Below are positions 17,564-26,695 of a stretch of DNA of 48,621 bases, in pieces. A program made the position numbers and the translations under genes. Numbering within the stretch: the stretch's first letter is position 1; each line of letters opens with the position of its first letter. The DNA is taken from assembly GCA_017413025.1 (NCBI GenBank), contig JAFPVE010000020.1:1-48621 (forward strand). Reading direction: 5' to 3'. Source of the DNA: Acetobacter sp. Lineage in GTDB: Bacteria; Pseudomonadota; Alphaproteobacteria; Acetobacterales; Acetobacteraceae. The notes under the pieces are model-generated. The model did no database searches. It was not told the DNA's origin and was given only the letters and a program-made list of their open reading frames with translations.

Positions 17564-18364
17564 CTAGGGTACCCCCCAGAAAGCACCCCCTTTTATAGTT
17601 ATACTACAAAAAAGAGAAACAATAGCTGCCACGGGAGCAGCCATCACAAGCCCGTCAAAACGATCGAGAAGACCACCATGACCAGGCAATAATTTACCAG
17701 AGTCCTTAACACCAAGATAACGCTTCATCATACTCTCCGCTAAATCTCCTAATTGAGCAACAATACTCAACACTATTGCCCAGACAATTGCCCGCGCAAA
17801 CATACCCAATCCAGATAAATAAGCAACAACAAGCCCAGCTAATATAGCGCCAATAAGCCCACCTATTGCTCCAGAACAAGTCTTACCAGGAGAAACACGC
17901 GGTGCCAGTTTTGGTCCTCTTACTAAACGCCCAACAACATACGCTGTTGCATCAGATGCAACAACAACAGCAATGACAAATACAACCGACCAAACCCCCA
18001 CTTGATACAACCATAAAAGAGCTGTACCTGCCGTTATGATAACACACATAATCGCCCACAAGGCAGAACCAAAAATGAACGCACAAAAACAAAACGCTAA
18101 AAAATAAACTCCGTATCCACTCGAAGCCAAAACACCAGAACAAATAGCCCACAAACAGTAAAAAATCCCCCACCAAGATTTAATCGAAACGCCAAACAAA
18201 GTAGCTGCCTCAGCAGCCATGCCGCCCATAACCACCAACACAAGTGTTATATAAAATACCCCTCCGGCAGCAATACAGGCAGCCGCCACACCTCCCAACA
18301 CAAAAGCAGATACAAGACGAGGACGCAGATCACACCACGCAGACTGTTTAATAACATCACTCAT
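17564..18364 (-). CDS. cdsA: Phosphatidate cytidylyltransferase (CDP-diglyceride synthase)
   Basis: CdsA makes CDP-diacylglycerol from phosphatidate and CTP for phospholipid synthesis at the inner membrane. It has 266 residues and about seven to eight membrane segments. The family signature lies toward the C-terminus: KDSGKLLPGHGGLLDRFD, with the preceding SPGKTCSGAIGGLIGA and SIVAQLGDLAESMMKR. The gene overlaps the uppS stop by four bases (ATGA), so it is translationally coupled. It is separated from dxr by 115 bases. Confidence 0.94.
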   Translation of the reverse strand: MSDVIKQSAWCDLRPRLVSAFVLGGVAAACIAAGGVFYITLVLVVMGGMAAEAATLFGVSIKSWWGIFYCLWAICSGVLASSGYGVYFLAFCFCAFIFGSALWAIMCVIITAGTALLWLYQVGVWSVVFVIAVVVASDATAYVVGRLVRGPKLAPRVSPGKTCSGAIGGLIGAILAGLVVAYLSGLGMFARAIVWAIVLSIVAQLGDLAESMMKRYLGVKDSGKLLPGHGGLLDRFDGLVMAAPVAAIVSLFCSITIKGGAFWGVP

Positions 18365-19107
18365 ACTGAACTCACAGGCCTTACACCAAAACGTCGTTCC
18401 CGCTGCGCATATAGATTTAACACGGTCGAAAAATGATCTACATTAAAATCTGGCCAAAAAACATCTAAAAAAACTAACTCTGCATAGGCACTCTGCCAAA
18501 GTAAGAAATTAGAAAGCCTATATTCGCCTCCTGTACGAACAATCACGTCAGGATCAGGTACACCAGACGTCCACAGATGAACAGCAAAATCACTTTCCGT
18601 CATTTGATCAGGATTTATCATCCCATTTTGACTATCACACGCTAAACGGCGTGCAGCTTGCACAATATCAGCACGCCCTCCATAAGACAAAGCGACAAGC
18701 AACACGATACGATCGTTTTGTGCCGTCAACATCTCAACTTCTTTTAAATTTTTTCTTAAATCTACATTAAAACGTGTTAATTCACCTATAAAACGAACCC
18801 GCACACCGGCACTATGCAGTTCCTGCACTTTATGTTTTAGACAATAACGTAATAATTCCGTAAGATCTGCCACTTCTTGTGGATTTCTTAACCAATTCTC
18901 AGAGGAAAAAGCATATAAAGTCAGGTATGCTATACCATGCTGTATAGCAGCACGCAAGCACCGAACCATAGCATCTACCCCTGCACGATGCCCTGCAAAA
19001 CACGGCAATCCATGTACATCCGCCCACCGTCTATTGCCGTCCATAATAATCGCTACATGTTTCGGTAACATAATTTTCTTTACAAGAAGATTAGTGGCTT
19101 GTTTCAC
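18361..19107 (-). CDS. uppS: Isoprenyl transferase / undecaprenyl diphosphate synthase
   Basis: UppS condenses isopentenyl diphosphate units onto farnesyl diphosphate to make the C55 lipid carrier for peptidoglycan and O-antigen. It has 248 residues. The catalytic aspartate is in IIMDGNRRWAD near residue 22, followed by GHRAGVDAMV. TLYAFSSENWLR and the C-terminal RTGGEYRLSNFLLWQSAYAE are the classic cis-prenyltransferase signatures. It overlaps frr upstream and cdsA downstream by four bases each, forming a tight translational relay. Confidence 0.95.
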   Translation of the reverse strand: MKQATNLLVKKIMLPKHVAIIMDGNRRWADVHGLPCFAGHRAGVDAMVRCLRAAIQHGIAYLTLYAFSSENWLRNPQEVADLTELLRYCLKHKVQELHSAGVRVRFIGELTRFNVDLRKNLKEVEMLTAQNDRIVLLVALSYGGRADIVQAARRLACDSQNGMINPDQMTESDFAVHLWTSGVPDPDVIVRTGGEYRLSNFLLWQSAYAELVFLDVFWPDFNVDHFSTVLNLYAQRERRFGVRPVSSV

Positions 19108-19667
19108 ACCTGTTTAATGTCCTTATCTTTTTCGGAAAGCATATCATCGATCTTCTTAATATACTTATCAGTTAACTTTTGGATAGCTTCCGACCAATCT
19201 CTAACATCATCCTGACTAATCTCACCCTTTTTCTCAAGTCCTTTTGACTTGTCCATACCATCACGCCTTACACCACGTACAGCCACTTTAGCACCTTCTG
19301 CATAACGTGCTGCCGCTTTAGCAAGCTCATTACGACGTTCTTGTGTCAACTGGGGAATAGGTACACGAATAGTTTGTCCTTCAGAAGAAGGATTTAAACC
19401 CAACCCTGAATCACGAATCGCATGCTCCACCATACCCACAAGAGCACAATCCCATACTTGCACAGTGATCATACGCGATTCAGGAACTGCAACAGAAGCA
19501 ACTTGAGGAAGCGGAAGCTTCCCACCATAAGCCTCTACACGTATTGTTTCCAATAACGCAGGACTAGCGCGACCAGAACGTAAACCCGAAAATTCTCGAC
19601 GCAAATTGTCTAACGCACTTTCCATACGACACTTCAAATCACTCAATAACTCATTCAAATCAGACAC
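19104..19667 (-). CDS. frr: Ribosome recycling factor
   Basis: RRF, with EF-G, splits post-termination ribosomes. The protein has conserved features LRREFSGLRSGRASPALLE and RIPVPQLT-like RVPIPQLTQERRNELAK, then VAVRGVRRDGMD. I chose a GTG start at 19667 because a perfect GGAGGG lies six bases upstream. The open frame begins at an ATG (19682) whose own first codons contain that Shine-Dalgarno. The GTG start gives 187 residues, close to the 185 of E. coli. The stop overlaps the uppS start, and pyrH lies 98 bases upstream. Confidence 0.94.
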   Translation of the reverse strand: MSDLNELLSDLKCRMESALDNLRREFSGLRSGRASPALLETIRVEAYGGKLPLPQVASVAVPESRMITVQVWDCALVGMVEHAIRDSGLGLNPSSEGQTIRVPIPQLTQERRNELAKAAARYAEGAKVAVRGVRRDGMDKSKGLEKKGEISQDDVRDWSEAIQKLTDKYIKKIDDMLSEKDKDIKQV

Positions 19668-19765
19668 AACTGTCCCTCCCATCTATACAGACAAAAAACA
19701 AATCTTGCCATTTCTAGTTTACAACTTGATTCAATTCAAAGACTGCGAACAGCCCATTTCACAGA

Positions 19766-20506
19766 TTACGGAGTCGTCTCTACAATACACGTACAACGGC
19801 CATCTCCCCGCATAACACGTCCAAAAGATCCCTCTTCACCAATATCAAACACAACGACAGGCAACTTATTTTCACGAGCAAGACTAATAGCTGTTGCATC
19901 CATAACTTTTAACTCTTTAGCTAACACATCTGCATAAGTTAATACATCATAACGCATTGCTAACGGATCCTTTCTCGGATCCGCAGAATAAACACCATCA
20001 ACCTGCGTTCCCTTAAGAAGCATATCACAATCCATTTCTATCGCTCTCAATGCTGCAGCGGTATCTGTCGTAAAAAACGGATTACCTGTTCCTGCGGCAA
20101 AAATAACGACTCTTCCTTTTTCCATATGACGTACGGCACGTCGACGTGTATAAGGCTCCGCCACAGACGACATTGGAATAGCCGACATAACTCGTGTAGG
20201 AATATTCTGCTTTTCAAGAGCATTTTGGAGTAATAGCGCATTGATCACCGTAGCGAGCATACCCGCATAATCCCCTTGAGTACGATCCATGCCTTTAGCT
20301 GCTGCAGCTAATCCACGAAAAATATTACCACCACCGACAACAAGACAAATCTGATTCCTCTCTTGTATTACTTCACAAATATCACGTGCAATACGCTCAA
20401 TAGTCTTTTGTTCAACTCCAAAACTTCCCTCCCCCATCAAAGCCTCGCCGGACACTTTAAGAAGTATACGTCTACCAGCAGGTCTCTCACCAATAAAAGC
20501 AGTCAT
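19766..20506 (-). CDS. pyrH: Uridylate kinase
   Basis: PyrH phosphorylates UMP to UDP; bacterial PyrH is a hexameric amino-acid-kinase-fold enzyme, often regulated by GTP and UTP. It has 246 residues. [12 protein letters not shown] is the N-terminal phosphate loop, [10 protein letters not shown] the glycine-rich loop, then [36 protein letters not shown] and [17 protein letters not shown], all diagnostic. In most bacteria rpsB and tsf lie upstream; here there are 348 bases without a gene and then era. It is followed by frr, as is universal. Confidence 0.96.
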   Translation of the reverse strand: MTAFIGERPAGRRILLKVSGEALMGEGSFGVEQKTIERIARDICEVIQERNQICLVVGGGNIFRGLAAAAKGMDRTQGDYAGMLATVINALLLQNALEKQNIPTRVMSAIPMSSVAEPYTRRRAVRHMEKGRVVIFAAGTGNPFFTTDTAAALRAIEMDCDMLLKGTQVDGVYSADPRKDPLAMRYDVLTYADVLAKELKVMDATAISLARENKLPVVVFDIGEEGSFGRVMRGDGRCTCIVETTP

Positions 20507-20854
20507 AGCCCCTCAAAATATTCTTAAATATGAATATGTACTCTTAACTATTTTACAAAACAACAAAAATTGACAAACATAATCGTTAAGACAAACAACA
20601 ATTTACCAAATTATTGAGAAAATAGACAATTTTAACTCCCTCTTATAAAAAACGTAATAATATACGCAAATAACACAATTTTACAGACTTACTTATGTGT
20701 AACATGAATCGTCTTATAACAAGACACATTGATAATGTCTTAACGATTTCCTTTCTGTCACTTATAGTAAATTCACATCAAAACTTATATTTTATTTAAA
20801 CAAGTACTTCGTTTTATATCTTAAAAGAAGCATGTTATCAAAAAAACTTTTCAT
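20507..20854. other. Gene-free AT-rich spacer between era and pyrH
   Basis: I see no coding frame, tRNA or known small RNA in these 348 bases. The sequence is very AT-rich. One short perfect inverted repeat is present: AAGACA at 20721-20726 and TGTCTT at 20736-20741 with a nine-base loop. It has no T-run after it, so it is not a convincing terminator. A pyrH promoter must lie toward 20507-20600 on the minus strand. The spacer marks the junction of two normally separate gene blocks. Confidence 0.6.
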
Positions 20855-21769
20855 TTATGATCTGACAACATCGAGACCAATAGCACGCAACCTTTCACGC
20901 TCACGATCCCATCCTGAACGCTCCTTAACATTCAAAAAAAGATGGCATGGTCTGCCTAATAAATGAGAAAGTTGTTTGCGAGCATTTTCACCAATTCGCC
21001 GAAGTTTCTGCCCTCTATGTCCAATCAAAATAGCTTTATGTCCTGGTCGTAAAACATAAATAACAACGTCAACGCGTATAGAACCATTACACAGTTCCTT
21101 GTAACTTTCTGTTTCGACAGTAACACTGTAAGGCACCTCTTCGTGGGATTGGATAAAAATTTGTTCACGAACCAATTCCGCTGCAAAAAGACGTTCTGGA
21201 AGATCTGTCAAGTCATCTTCCGGATACAGATAAGGTCCTTCTGGTAAATGATCAGCTAATTGATCGAGTAAGTCTTCAATACCACTCCCTGTGAGCGCAC
21301 TAATCATAAAAACTCGCTCGAACCTCATTTTTTCTATTAGAGACGCCGTCAATCGCAGAAGAATATCTCGACTTATAAGATCGATCTTATTCAACACTAG
21401 CCACACCTTACGATCACTATTCTTGAGACGTTCTATGATACCTTCGAGTAAAGATGTCAGTCCGAATTTTACATCAACTAATAACAAAACAATATCAGCA
21501 TCTTCAGTACCTTCCCAAGTTGCTGCCATCATCGCTTTATCAAACATACGTCGTGGTTGAAAAATACCTGGTGTATCAACTAATAAGATCTGGCTACTCT
21601 TTCGTATAAGAATACCAAGAATCCGAAAACGTGTCGTCTGGGCTTTTGGAGAAACAATAGAGATCTTTGCACCCACTAGCTTATTTAACAAGGTAGATTT
21701 CCCCGCGTTTGGTGTTCCTACCAAAGTGACAAAGCCACACCGTGTCATTTTAGATGTATCTTGAATCAT
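20855..21769 (-). CDS. era: GTPase Era
   Basis: Era is a GTPase that binds the 3' end of 16S rRNA during small-subunit maturation. There are 304 residues. G motifs are G1 GTPNAGKSTLL, G3 VDTPGI and G4 NKID. The C-terminal KH RNA-binding domain contains LIGHRGQKLRRIGENAR. The start ATG overlaps the rnc stop by four bases (ATGA), the classic rnc-era coupling. A second in-frame ATG seven codons later (MTRCGF) could also serve as the start. Confidence 0.96.
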   Translation of the reverse strand: MIQDTSKMTRCGFVTLVGTPNAGKSTLLNKLVGAKISIVSPKAQTTRFRILGILIRKSSQILLVDTPGIFQPRRMFDKAMMAATWEGTEDADIVLLLVDVKFGLTSLLEGIIERLKNSDRKVWLVLNKIDLISRDILLRLTASLIEKMRFERVFMISALTGSGIEDLLDQLADHLPEGPYLYPEDDLTDLPERLFAAELVREQIFIQSHEEVPYSVTVETESYKELCNGSIRVDVVIYVLRPGHKAILIGHRGQKLRRIGENARKQLSHLLGRPCHLFLNVKERSGWDRERERLRAIGLDVVRS

Positions 21770-22491
21770 GAGCCATTTAAAATACTTGACTTCCCGTTAC
21801 TTTGTAACTTGTTCAGCAAAAGAGAAGCAGCCATACTTTCTGCTTTCCGCTTACTTCCTTCACACCCTTCAGCAAACTCTCCACACGCTGTCACACGCAC
21901 AACAAAAAGTGGCGCATGATCTGCCCCACGAATATCCGTAACCTCATAAACAGGTAGGCTTTTTGTACGTGCCAGAAGCCACTCTTGTAAAGCCGTTTTA
22001 GGATCTTTCGGTGGAGATAACTGTGCTTTTAATGCTTCTTTCCAAAAACGTCGTACTACGATACGGGCAGGATCAAGCCCCCCATCTAAAAACACAGCCC
22101 CTAAAACAGCCTCTAATGTATCTGCCATTATTTTAGCTGTCATCTGCATACCATGCATCGCCACAACTAACACATTTTGCAAACCAAGTTGTTCTGCAAT
22201 CCTCGCAAGCACAGGTCGAGAAACCAAGTGTGCTAAACGATGCGCAAGCTCTCCCTCTTGTTCTTTTGGATAGCATATAAGAAGCCATTCTACCATTAAC
22301 ACACCAAGAACACGATCTCCCATAAATTCTAACCGTTCATTAGAACATATAGTTTTTCTACGACGTTTACTCTTTCCTTTTTGACGTACACAAGACCTGT
22401 GTGTTAAAGCTTCTTCCAATAGCTCAGGACGAGTAAATATATAGCCTAACTGCCATTGCAGGGCACACATACTCTCCGATAATATTTCCAT
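21766..22491 (-). CDS. rnc: Ribonuclease III
   Basis: RNase III cleaves double-stranded RNA, including the rRNA precursor. The catalytic signature NERLEFMGDRVLGV and the second metal-site region DTLEAVLGAVFLDGG are in the N-terminal domain. The C-terminal dsRNA-binding domain starts at DPKTALQEWL and ends near KRKAESMAASLLLN. I chose the ATG at 22491 (MEILSESM, 241 residues). The longer frame to 22548 would run 55 bases into lepB. A basic insert, KGKSKRRRKTICS, precedes the catalytic motif and is somewhat unusual. Confidence 0.94.
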   Translation of the reverse strand: MEILSESMCALQWQLGYIFTRPELLEEALTHRSCVRQKGKSKRRRKTICSNERLEFMGDRVLGVLMVEWLLICYPKEQEGELAHRLAHLVSRPVLARIAEQLGLQNVLVVAMHGMQMTAKIMADTLEAVLGAVFLDGGLDPARIVVRRFWKEALKAQLSPPKDPKTALQEWLLARTKSLPVYEVTDIRGADHAPLFVVRVTACGEFAEGCEGSKRKAESMAASLLLNKLQSNGKSSILNGS

Positions 22492-22493
22492 AA

Positions 22494-23537
22494 TTACAAT
22501 ATACTCTGCAACATACGCGACCAACGAATTTCTACAGGCCAATGCCAAACCTGCCAGCCTAAATGATCATCTATAACAGAGAAGAAAATACGCTGTGCCT
22601 TCCCAACAAGATTTTCAAAAGGAACAAAACCAAGATCTTTAGGATCATCTCCCATGAAGCGACTATCTGCACTGTCATCACGATTATCCCCCATCATAAA
22701 ATAATACCCAGGAGGCACGACATATTCAGGCGTATTGTTCCACGCACCGGCATCTGTCAACTTCAAAACCTGATGCCGAACAATACGCCCACTATCGTTA
22801 CTTGGCAATTCCTCTGTACAAACCTTTCCTATTAAATCAACGTGATTTTCATCATGGGCAACGTAATTATGAGGATTAACACACGGCACAATTTTCCCAT
22901 TAAGATACAAATGCCCTTTAATCATCTGCACATGATCACCAGGCACACCTATCACACGTTTAATATAATCAATAGAAGTATCCTTCGTAAACCGAAAAAC
23001 AACCACATCCCCACGATGTGGCTTTGATCCCCATATACGCCCAGAAAAAAGATTCATAGAAAATGGAAAAGAGTAACGAGAATAGCCATAGGTATATTTA
23101 GAAACCCAGATATAATCACCAATTTGAAGCGTAGGAATCATCGATCCTGAAGGAATAACAAATGACTCAAAGAAAAATGTCCGTATAACACAAACAATAA
23201 CAACTACAGCAATAAATGTGCAAACATATTCCCACACAATCTGACTAGAAACAACAGATTGCCCTTTACCTACCAGAAGATGATCTGCTGCTACATTATA
23301 CCCCTCTCTATCATCACGGTCATCACTATCACGCATACGCTTCTCTTCGCGATATTCACCCTCTAGTTCAGCATTTGCTTTCTCACCGCCACGAACTTCG
23401 GCTTCGTGGCATTTTTTTTCGCTTTCGTCACGCTCACGTCTGTCGCGTCCTTTAGTGTCCTCAATCTTCGCAAGAACTTCAGCATTCTGCTTTTTAAGAT
23501 CCTCATGCTCTTCTTTGAGGGTATCAAATTTACCCAT
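22494..23537 (-). CDS. lepB: Signal peptidase I with long charged N-terminal extension
   Basis: LepB removes signal peptides from exported proteins at the periplasmic face. The catalytic serine is in IPSGSMIPTL (about residue 131) and the lysine in IDYIKRVIGVPGD (about 191). The C-terminal box is MGDNRDDSADSRFMG. One membrane helix lies at about 102-122 (IVWEYVCTFIAVVVIVCVIR). Before it are about 95 highly charged residues predicted to form a coiled coil (LKEEHEDLKKQNAEVLAKIE, then RERDESEKKCHEAE and DSDDRDDRE), which typical 250-260-residue alphaproteobacterial LepB lack. An internal start near residue 67 would remove much of it. It lies between acpS and rnc, the usual place. Confidence 0.92.
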   Translation of the reverse strand: MGKFDTLKEEHEDLKKQNAEVLAKIEDTKGRDRRERDESEKKCHEAEVRGGEKANAELEGEYREEKRMRDSDDRDDREGYNVAADHLLVGKGQSVVSSQIVWEYVCTFIAVVVIVCVIRTFFFESFVIPSGSMIPTLQIGDYIWVSKYTYGYSRYSFPFSMNLFSGRIWGSKPHRGDVVVFRFTKDTSIDYIKRVIGVPGDHVQMIKGHLYLNGKIVPCVNPHNYVAHDENHVDLIGKVCTEELPSNDSGRIVRHQVLKLTDAGAWNNTPEYVVPPGYYFMMGDNRDDSADSRFMGDDPKDLGFVPFENLVGKAQRIFFSVIDDHLGWQVWHWPVEIRWSRMLQSIL

Positions 23538-23578
23538 ACATCATACCTTGATTCATTATATTCAGTTCATTATATTCG

Positions 23579-23992
23579 TTATCGGTTTGTATGTGCTACA
23601 ATAATGACCTGTGCAAAAGCGTAAGGCATTTCATCTGTTAAACTCAACAGCACTTGTAACACACACCCGTCTGGTGTCATCTCTTCTAATCTACGAATAG
23701 CATTCCCTGTTAGCCGTAACATCGGTGCTCCTGTCAAAAGATGTGCAACTTCTATCTGACTATGTGTCACTCCATGAGCAAAACCTGTTCCTAACGCTTT
23801 TGCGCAAGCCTCTTTTGCTGCCCAACGCTTCGCATAACGACCAACACGTCCCCAATCAGCAGAGCAGGCATCAGCATATTCTCTTTCTTTAAGAGTAAAA
23901 ACACGTTCAAGAAACCGTAACCCAAAACGCTGTATCGTACGCTCTATTCGCCGAGTGTCACATAAGTCCACCCCCACAGCAATCAATGTCAT
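23579..23992 (-). CDS. acpS: Holo-[acyl-carrier-protein] synthase
   Basis: AcpS transfers 4'-phosphopantetheine from CoA to apo-ACP. There are 137 residues. The metal-binding aspartate is in IAVGVDLCDTRRIE at the N-terminus; the second signature, AKRWAAKEACAKALGTG, contains the conserved WAAKEA. The usual trimer-forming C-terminal strand is present. The start overlaps the stop of the RelA/SpoT homologue by four bases. In many relatives pdxJ lies between these two genes; it is absent here. Confidence 0.94.
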   Translation of the reverse strand: MTLIAVGVDLCDTRRIERTIQRFGLRFLERVFTLKEREYADACSADWGRVGRYAKRWAAKEACAKALGTGFAHGVTHSQIEVAHLLTGAPMLRLTGNAIRRLEEMTPDGCVLQVLLSLTDEMPYAFAQVIIVAHTNR

Positions 23993-26187
23993 GAACGAAA
24001 CCTATCTACATGCATAGTACCGCGAACCTCTTTCAACCTGAGAATTAGAGAAGACAATTGATGTATATCACGCACTTGCACATTTACAATAATTTCCATA
24101 TAGTCATTCTGTCTATTAATAATTTTCAAACTCACCAGTGACGCATCACACTGCGACACAACAGTCGTAATGCCCATCAAAATCACAGGGTTATTTTCTG
24201 CCACAATAATGAGACGCCCAACAAGAAGTGCCCCTTCTACCCCGCCACTTTCTTCTATAGCATTGTAATCCCAATCAACATAAAGTAACCGATCTGGTGT
24301 CACGGAAAAACTCTCTAATATCTGACAATCACAAACGTGAATTGTAACGCCTTTTCCTGTCATCACAACACCAACAATTTTATCTCCTGGCAAAGGATGA
24401 CAACAAGCAGCATAATGCACAGCAACACCTGATAACCCTACTAACGAGACATGTTTTGATACAGATCTTTGTAAAAGAGATTTTTTTGCTCTTGTTGGAA
24501 AATATAACCTTTGCTCCCATTCTACATACTTTAATTCAGGATATGCAGCGTACACAACTTCCTGCGGATTTAATACATTAGACCCTACAGCCACATAAAG
24601 ATCGGAAAGAGAACTTCGTTTAAGAGTCTTAACAGCAGTTTCTATAACTTTTTCTGATCCATTAACGTTTTCCTGACGAAAAGCCTTAGCTAATATAGCC
24701 CGTCCTTTGTCCAAAGCAGCTTGACGTCGCTCTCGTATAACATACCGCCGAATACAGGCACGAGCTTTCCCTGTGACAACAAAACTTTCCCATTCAAGAG
24801 ACGGTCCTCCTCTACGAGCTGTCATAATCTCAACTTGATCACCATTGTTTAACTGATGTCGCAATGAAACCAGACAACCGTTTACTTTAGCACCAATACA
24901 CTTATCCCCGACCTGACTATGCACTGCATAAGCAAAATCCACCGGCGTTGCCCTTTGTGGCAGAGAAATAATTTGTCCTTTAGGTGTAAAGCAAAAAACC
25001 TGCTCCTGATACAATTCAAGTTTGGTATTTTCAAAGAACTCGTCTGGTGCAGGAGACATCTCAAGTATTTCTAAAAAATCTTGTACCCAACGACGACATG
25101 GTAAACTTTCATCTATCCTCTCCGCTACGTTCACACCTTCCTTATAAGCCCAATGCGCCGCCACACCATTTTCTGCCACCTCATGCATAGATTTGGTACG
25201 AATTTGCACTTCAATTCTCTGATTTCTAGGAGAGCGCAGTACAACCCCTGTATGTAACCCCTGATATCCATTAGGCTTCGGTATCGAAATATAATCCTTA
25301 AAACGATCTGCAACCATTGAATACGTAGAATGTACAACCCCTAAAACCGCATAACAATCTTCTTGTGTATCTACAAGAATACGAAACGCCATAACATCAG
25401 AAAGCTGTTCAAATGTCATATTACGACGCTGCATTTTTTCCCAAATCGAATACGGCGACTTCTCACGTCCAAAAACCTGAACCCCTCTAATCCCAGCATC
25501 CTGACACCGACGTAATAACTCATGTTTTACACTTTCAATAACATCTCCCCCTTGTCCTCGTAAATAATTCAAACGCATGCGAATACTTCTATCGGCTTCA
25601 GGTTCAAGATGAGTAAATGACAAGCTTTGTAACTCTACTTTCACTCGTTCCATACCTATACGATCAGCAAGAGGTGCATAAATATCCAACGTCTCTCGCG
25701 CAATACGACGTCTTCGATCAATATTCTGAATAAGATGCAGTGTTCGCATATTATGCAGACGGTCTGCCAGTTTTACCAGAAGAACGCGAATATCCTTAGA
25801 CATCGCCAACACAAGTTTACGAAAGTTTTCCGCTTGTTTTGTCCTATCAGACTGAAGCTCCAAACGAGTTAATTTAGTAACCCCATCAACTAAATTAGCA
25901 ATAGTTAAACCAAAACGACTTTTAATATCTTCGTAAGTAACATCTGTATCTTCAATAACATCGTGTAATAATGCAGTACAAATTGAAGCTGCATCGAGAT
26001 GAAAACGAGCCAAAATAACTGCCACAGCCAATGGATGCGTTATATACGGATCACCATTATCGCGTTTTTGGTGTATATGCACATCCGCAGCTAATTTAAA
26101 GGCTCGACGTATTAAATCTTCATCTTTCCCAGAACCATAAGACAAAAAGCGTGAAAGTAACTTATTACAAGTTATTTCTGCTTTCAT
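23989..26187 (-). CDS. Bifunctional (p)ppGpp synthetase/hydrolase (RelA/SpoT homologue)
   Basis: The enzyme makes and degrades the alarmone (p)ppGpp. It has 732 residues. The hydrolase HD domain is intact (THPLAVAVIL, then LLHDVIEDTD with H75-D76). The synthetase domain has RFKDYISIPKPNGYQGLHT near residue 296, with the RXKD motif typical of bifunctional enzymes rather than the EXDD of RelA, and QIRTKSMHEVAENGVAAHW. A TGS domain follows (VFCFTPKGQIISLP), then a Cys/His region (AACCHPLPGDKIVG) and a C-terminal ACT domain. It lies downstream of rpoZ, the common alphaproteobacterial and enterobacterial pairing. Both activities appear to have their key residues. Names in use are rsh, relA and spoT. 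Confidence 0.94.
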   Translation of the reverse strand: MKAEITCNKLLSRFLSYGSGKDEDLIRRAFKLAADVHIHQKRDNGDPYITHPLAVAVILARFHLDAASICTALLHDVIEDTDVTYEDIKSRFGLTIANLVDGVTKLTRLELQSDRTKQAENFRKLVLAMSKDIRVLLVKLADRLHNMRTLHLIQNIDRRRRIARETLDIYAPLADRIGMERVKVELQSLSFTHLEPEADRSIRMRLNYLRGQGGDVIESVKHELLRRCQDAGIRGVQVFGREKSPYSIWEKMQRRNMTFEQLSDVMAFRILVDTQEDCYAVLGVVHSTYSMVADRFKDYISIPKPNGYQGLHTGVVLRSPRNQRIEVQIRTKSMHEVAENGVAAHWAYKEGVNVAERIDESLPCRRWVQDFLEILEMSPAPDEFFENTKLELYQEQVFCFTPKGQIISLPQRATPVDFAYAVHSQVGDKCIGAKVNGCLVSLRHQLNNGDQVEIMTARRGGPSLEWESFVVTGKARACIRRYVIRERRQAALDKGRAILAKAFRQENVNGSEKVIETAVKTLKRSSLSDLYVAVGSNVLNPQEVVYAAYPELKYVEWEQRLYFPTRAKKSLLQRSVSKHVSLVGLSGVAVHYAACCHPLPGDKIVGVVMTGKGVTIHVCDCQILESFSVTPDRLLYVDWDYNAIEESGGVEGALLVGRLIIVAENNPVILMGITTVVSQCDASLVSLKIINRQNDYMEIIVNVQVRDIHQLSSLILRLKEVRGTMHVDRFRS

Positions 26188-26306
26188 ACCTTAACTCCAA
26201 AAAACGAGATAAAAACACCTCATTACGTCGACACACTTCCCGATATAATATACATTCATGTGTATCGTTTATAAGTTTCAAATCTTGTCGATTCTGCTAC
26301 AAAATG

Positions 26307-26636
26307 TCATTCATTGGTCTCCTCTTCTTCAACTTCAAGAGAGGCATCATATGGTTCAAAAGTATTCTGTTCCATTTCTGTTATCGTTAAATCCTGTAAT
26401 TCTTCCTCTAACAGATCAGTTTCCTCATGATGCTGTGCCCCCTTTAGTAAACACTCAGTGTCTATTGTTCCACTCGCAATTTCACGTAAAGCGACTACTG
26501 AATTTTTATCATTATCACGTTCGACCGTCGGCTTTTCACCACGAGCAATATCACGCGCACGACGGGCTGCACAGACAACCAACTCGAAACGATTAGGAAC
26601 TCTTTGCACACAATCTTCGACAGTAATACGAGCCAT
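26307..26636 (-). CDS. rpoZ: DNA-directed RNA polymerase subunit omega
   Basis: The omega subunit supports RNA polymerase assembly and, in many bacteria, forms part of a ppGpp site. It has 109 residues. The N-terminus, [20 protein letters not shown], and the following [11 protein letters not shown] and [12 protein letters not shown] are the conserved omega core. The C-terminal 45 residues are acidic ([14 protein letters not shown], ending EVEEEETNE), as is common in alphaproteobacteria. It is 119 bases upstream of the (p)ppGpp enzyme gene and follows folK on the same strand. Confidence 0.94.
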   Translation of the reverse strand: MARITVEDCVQRVPNRFELVVCAARRARDIARGEKPTVERDNDKNSVVALREIASGTIDTECLLKGAQHHEETDLLEEELQDLTITEMEQNTFEPYDASLEVEEEETNE

Positions 26637-26695
26637 TTAGCTCCTCCCTTTTCAAAATTTCGTTCAACATTAAACAAAGCCAACTACAAAAAACA

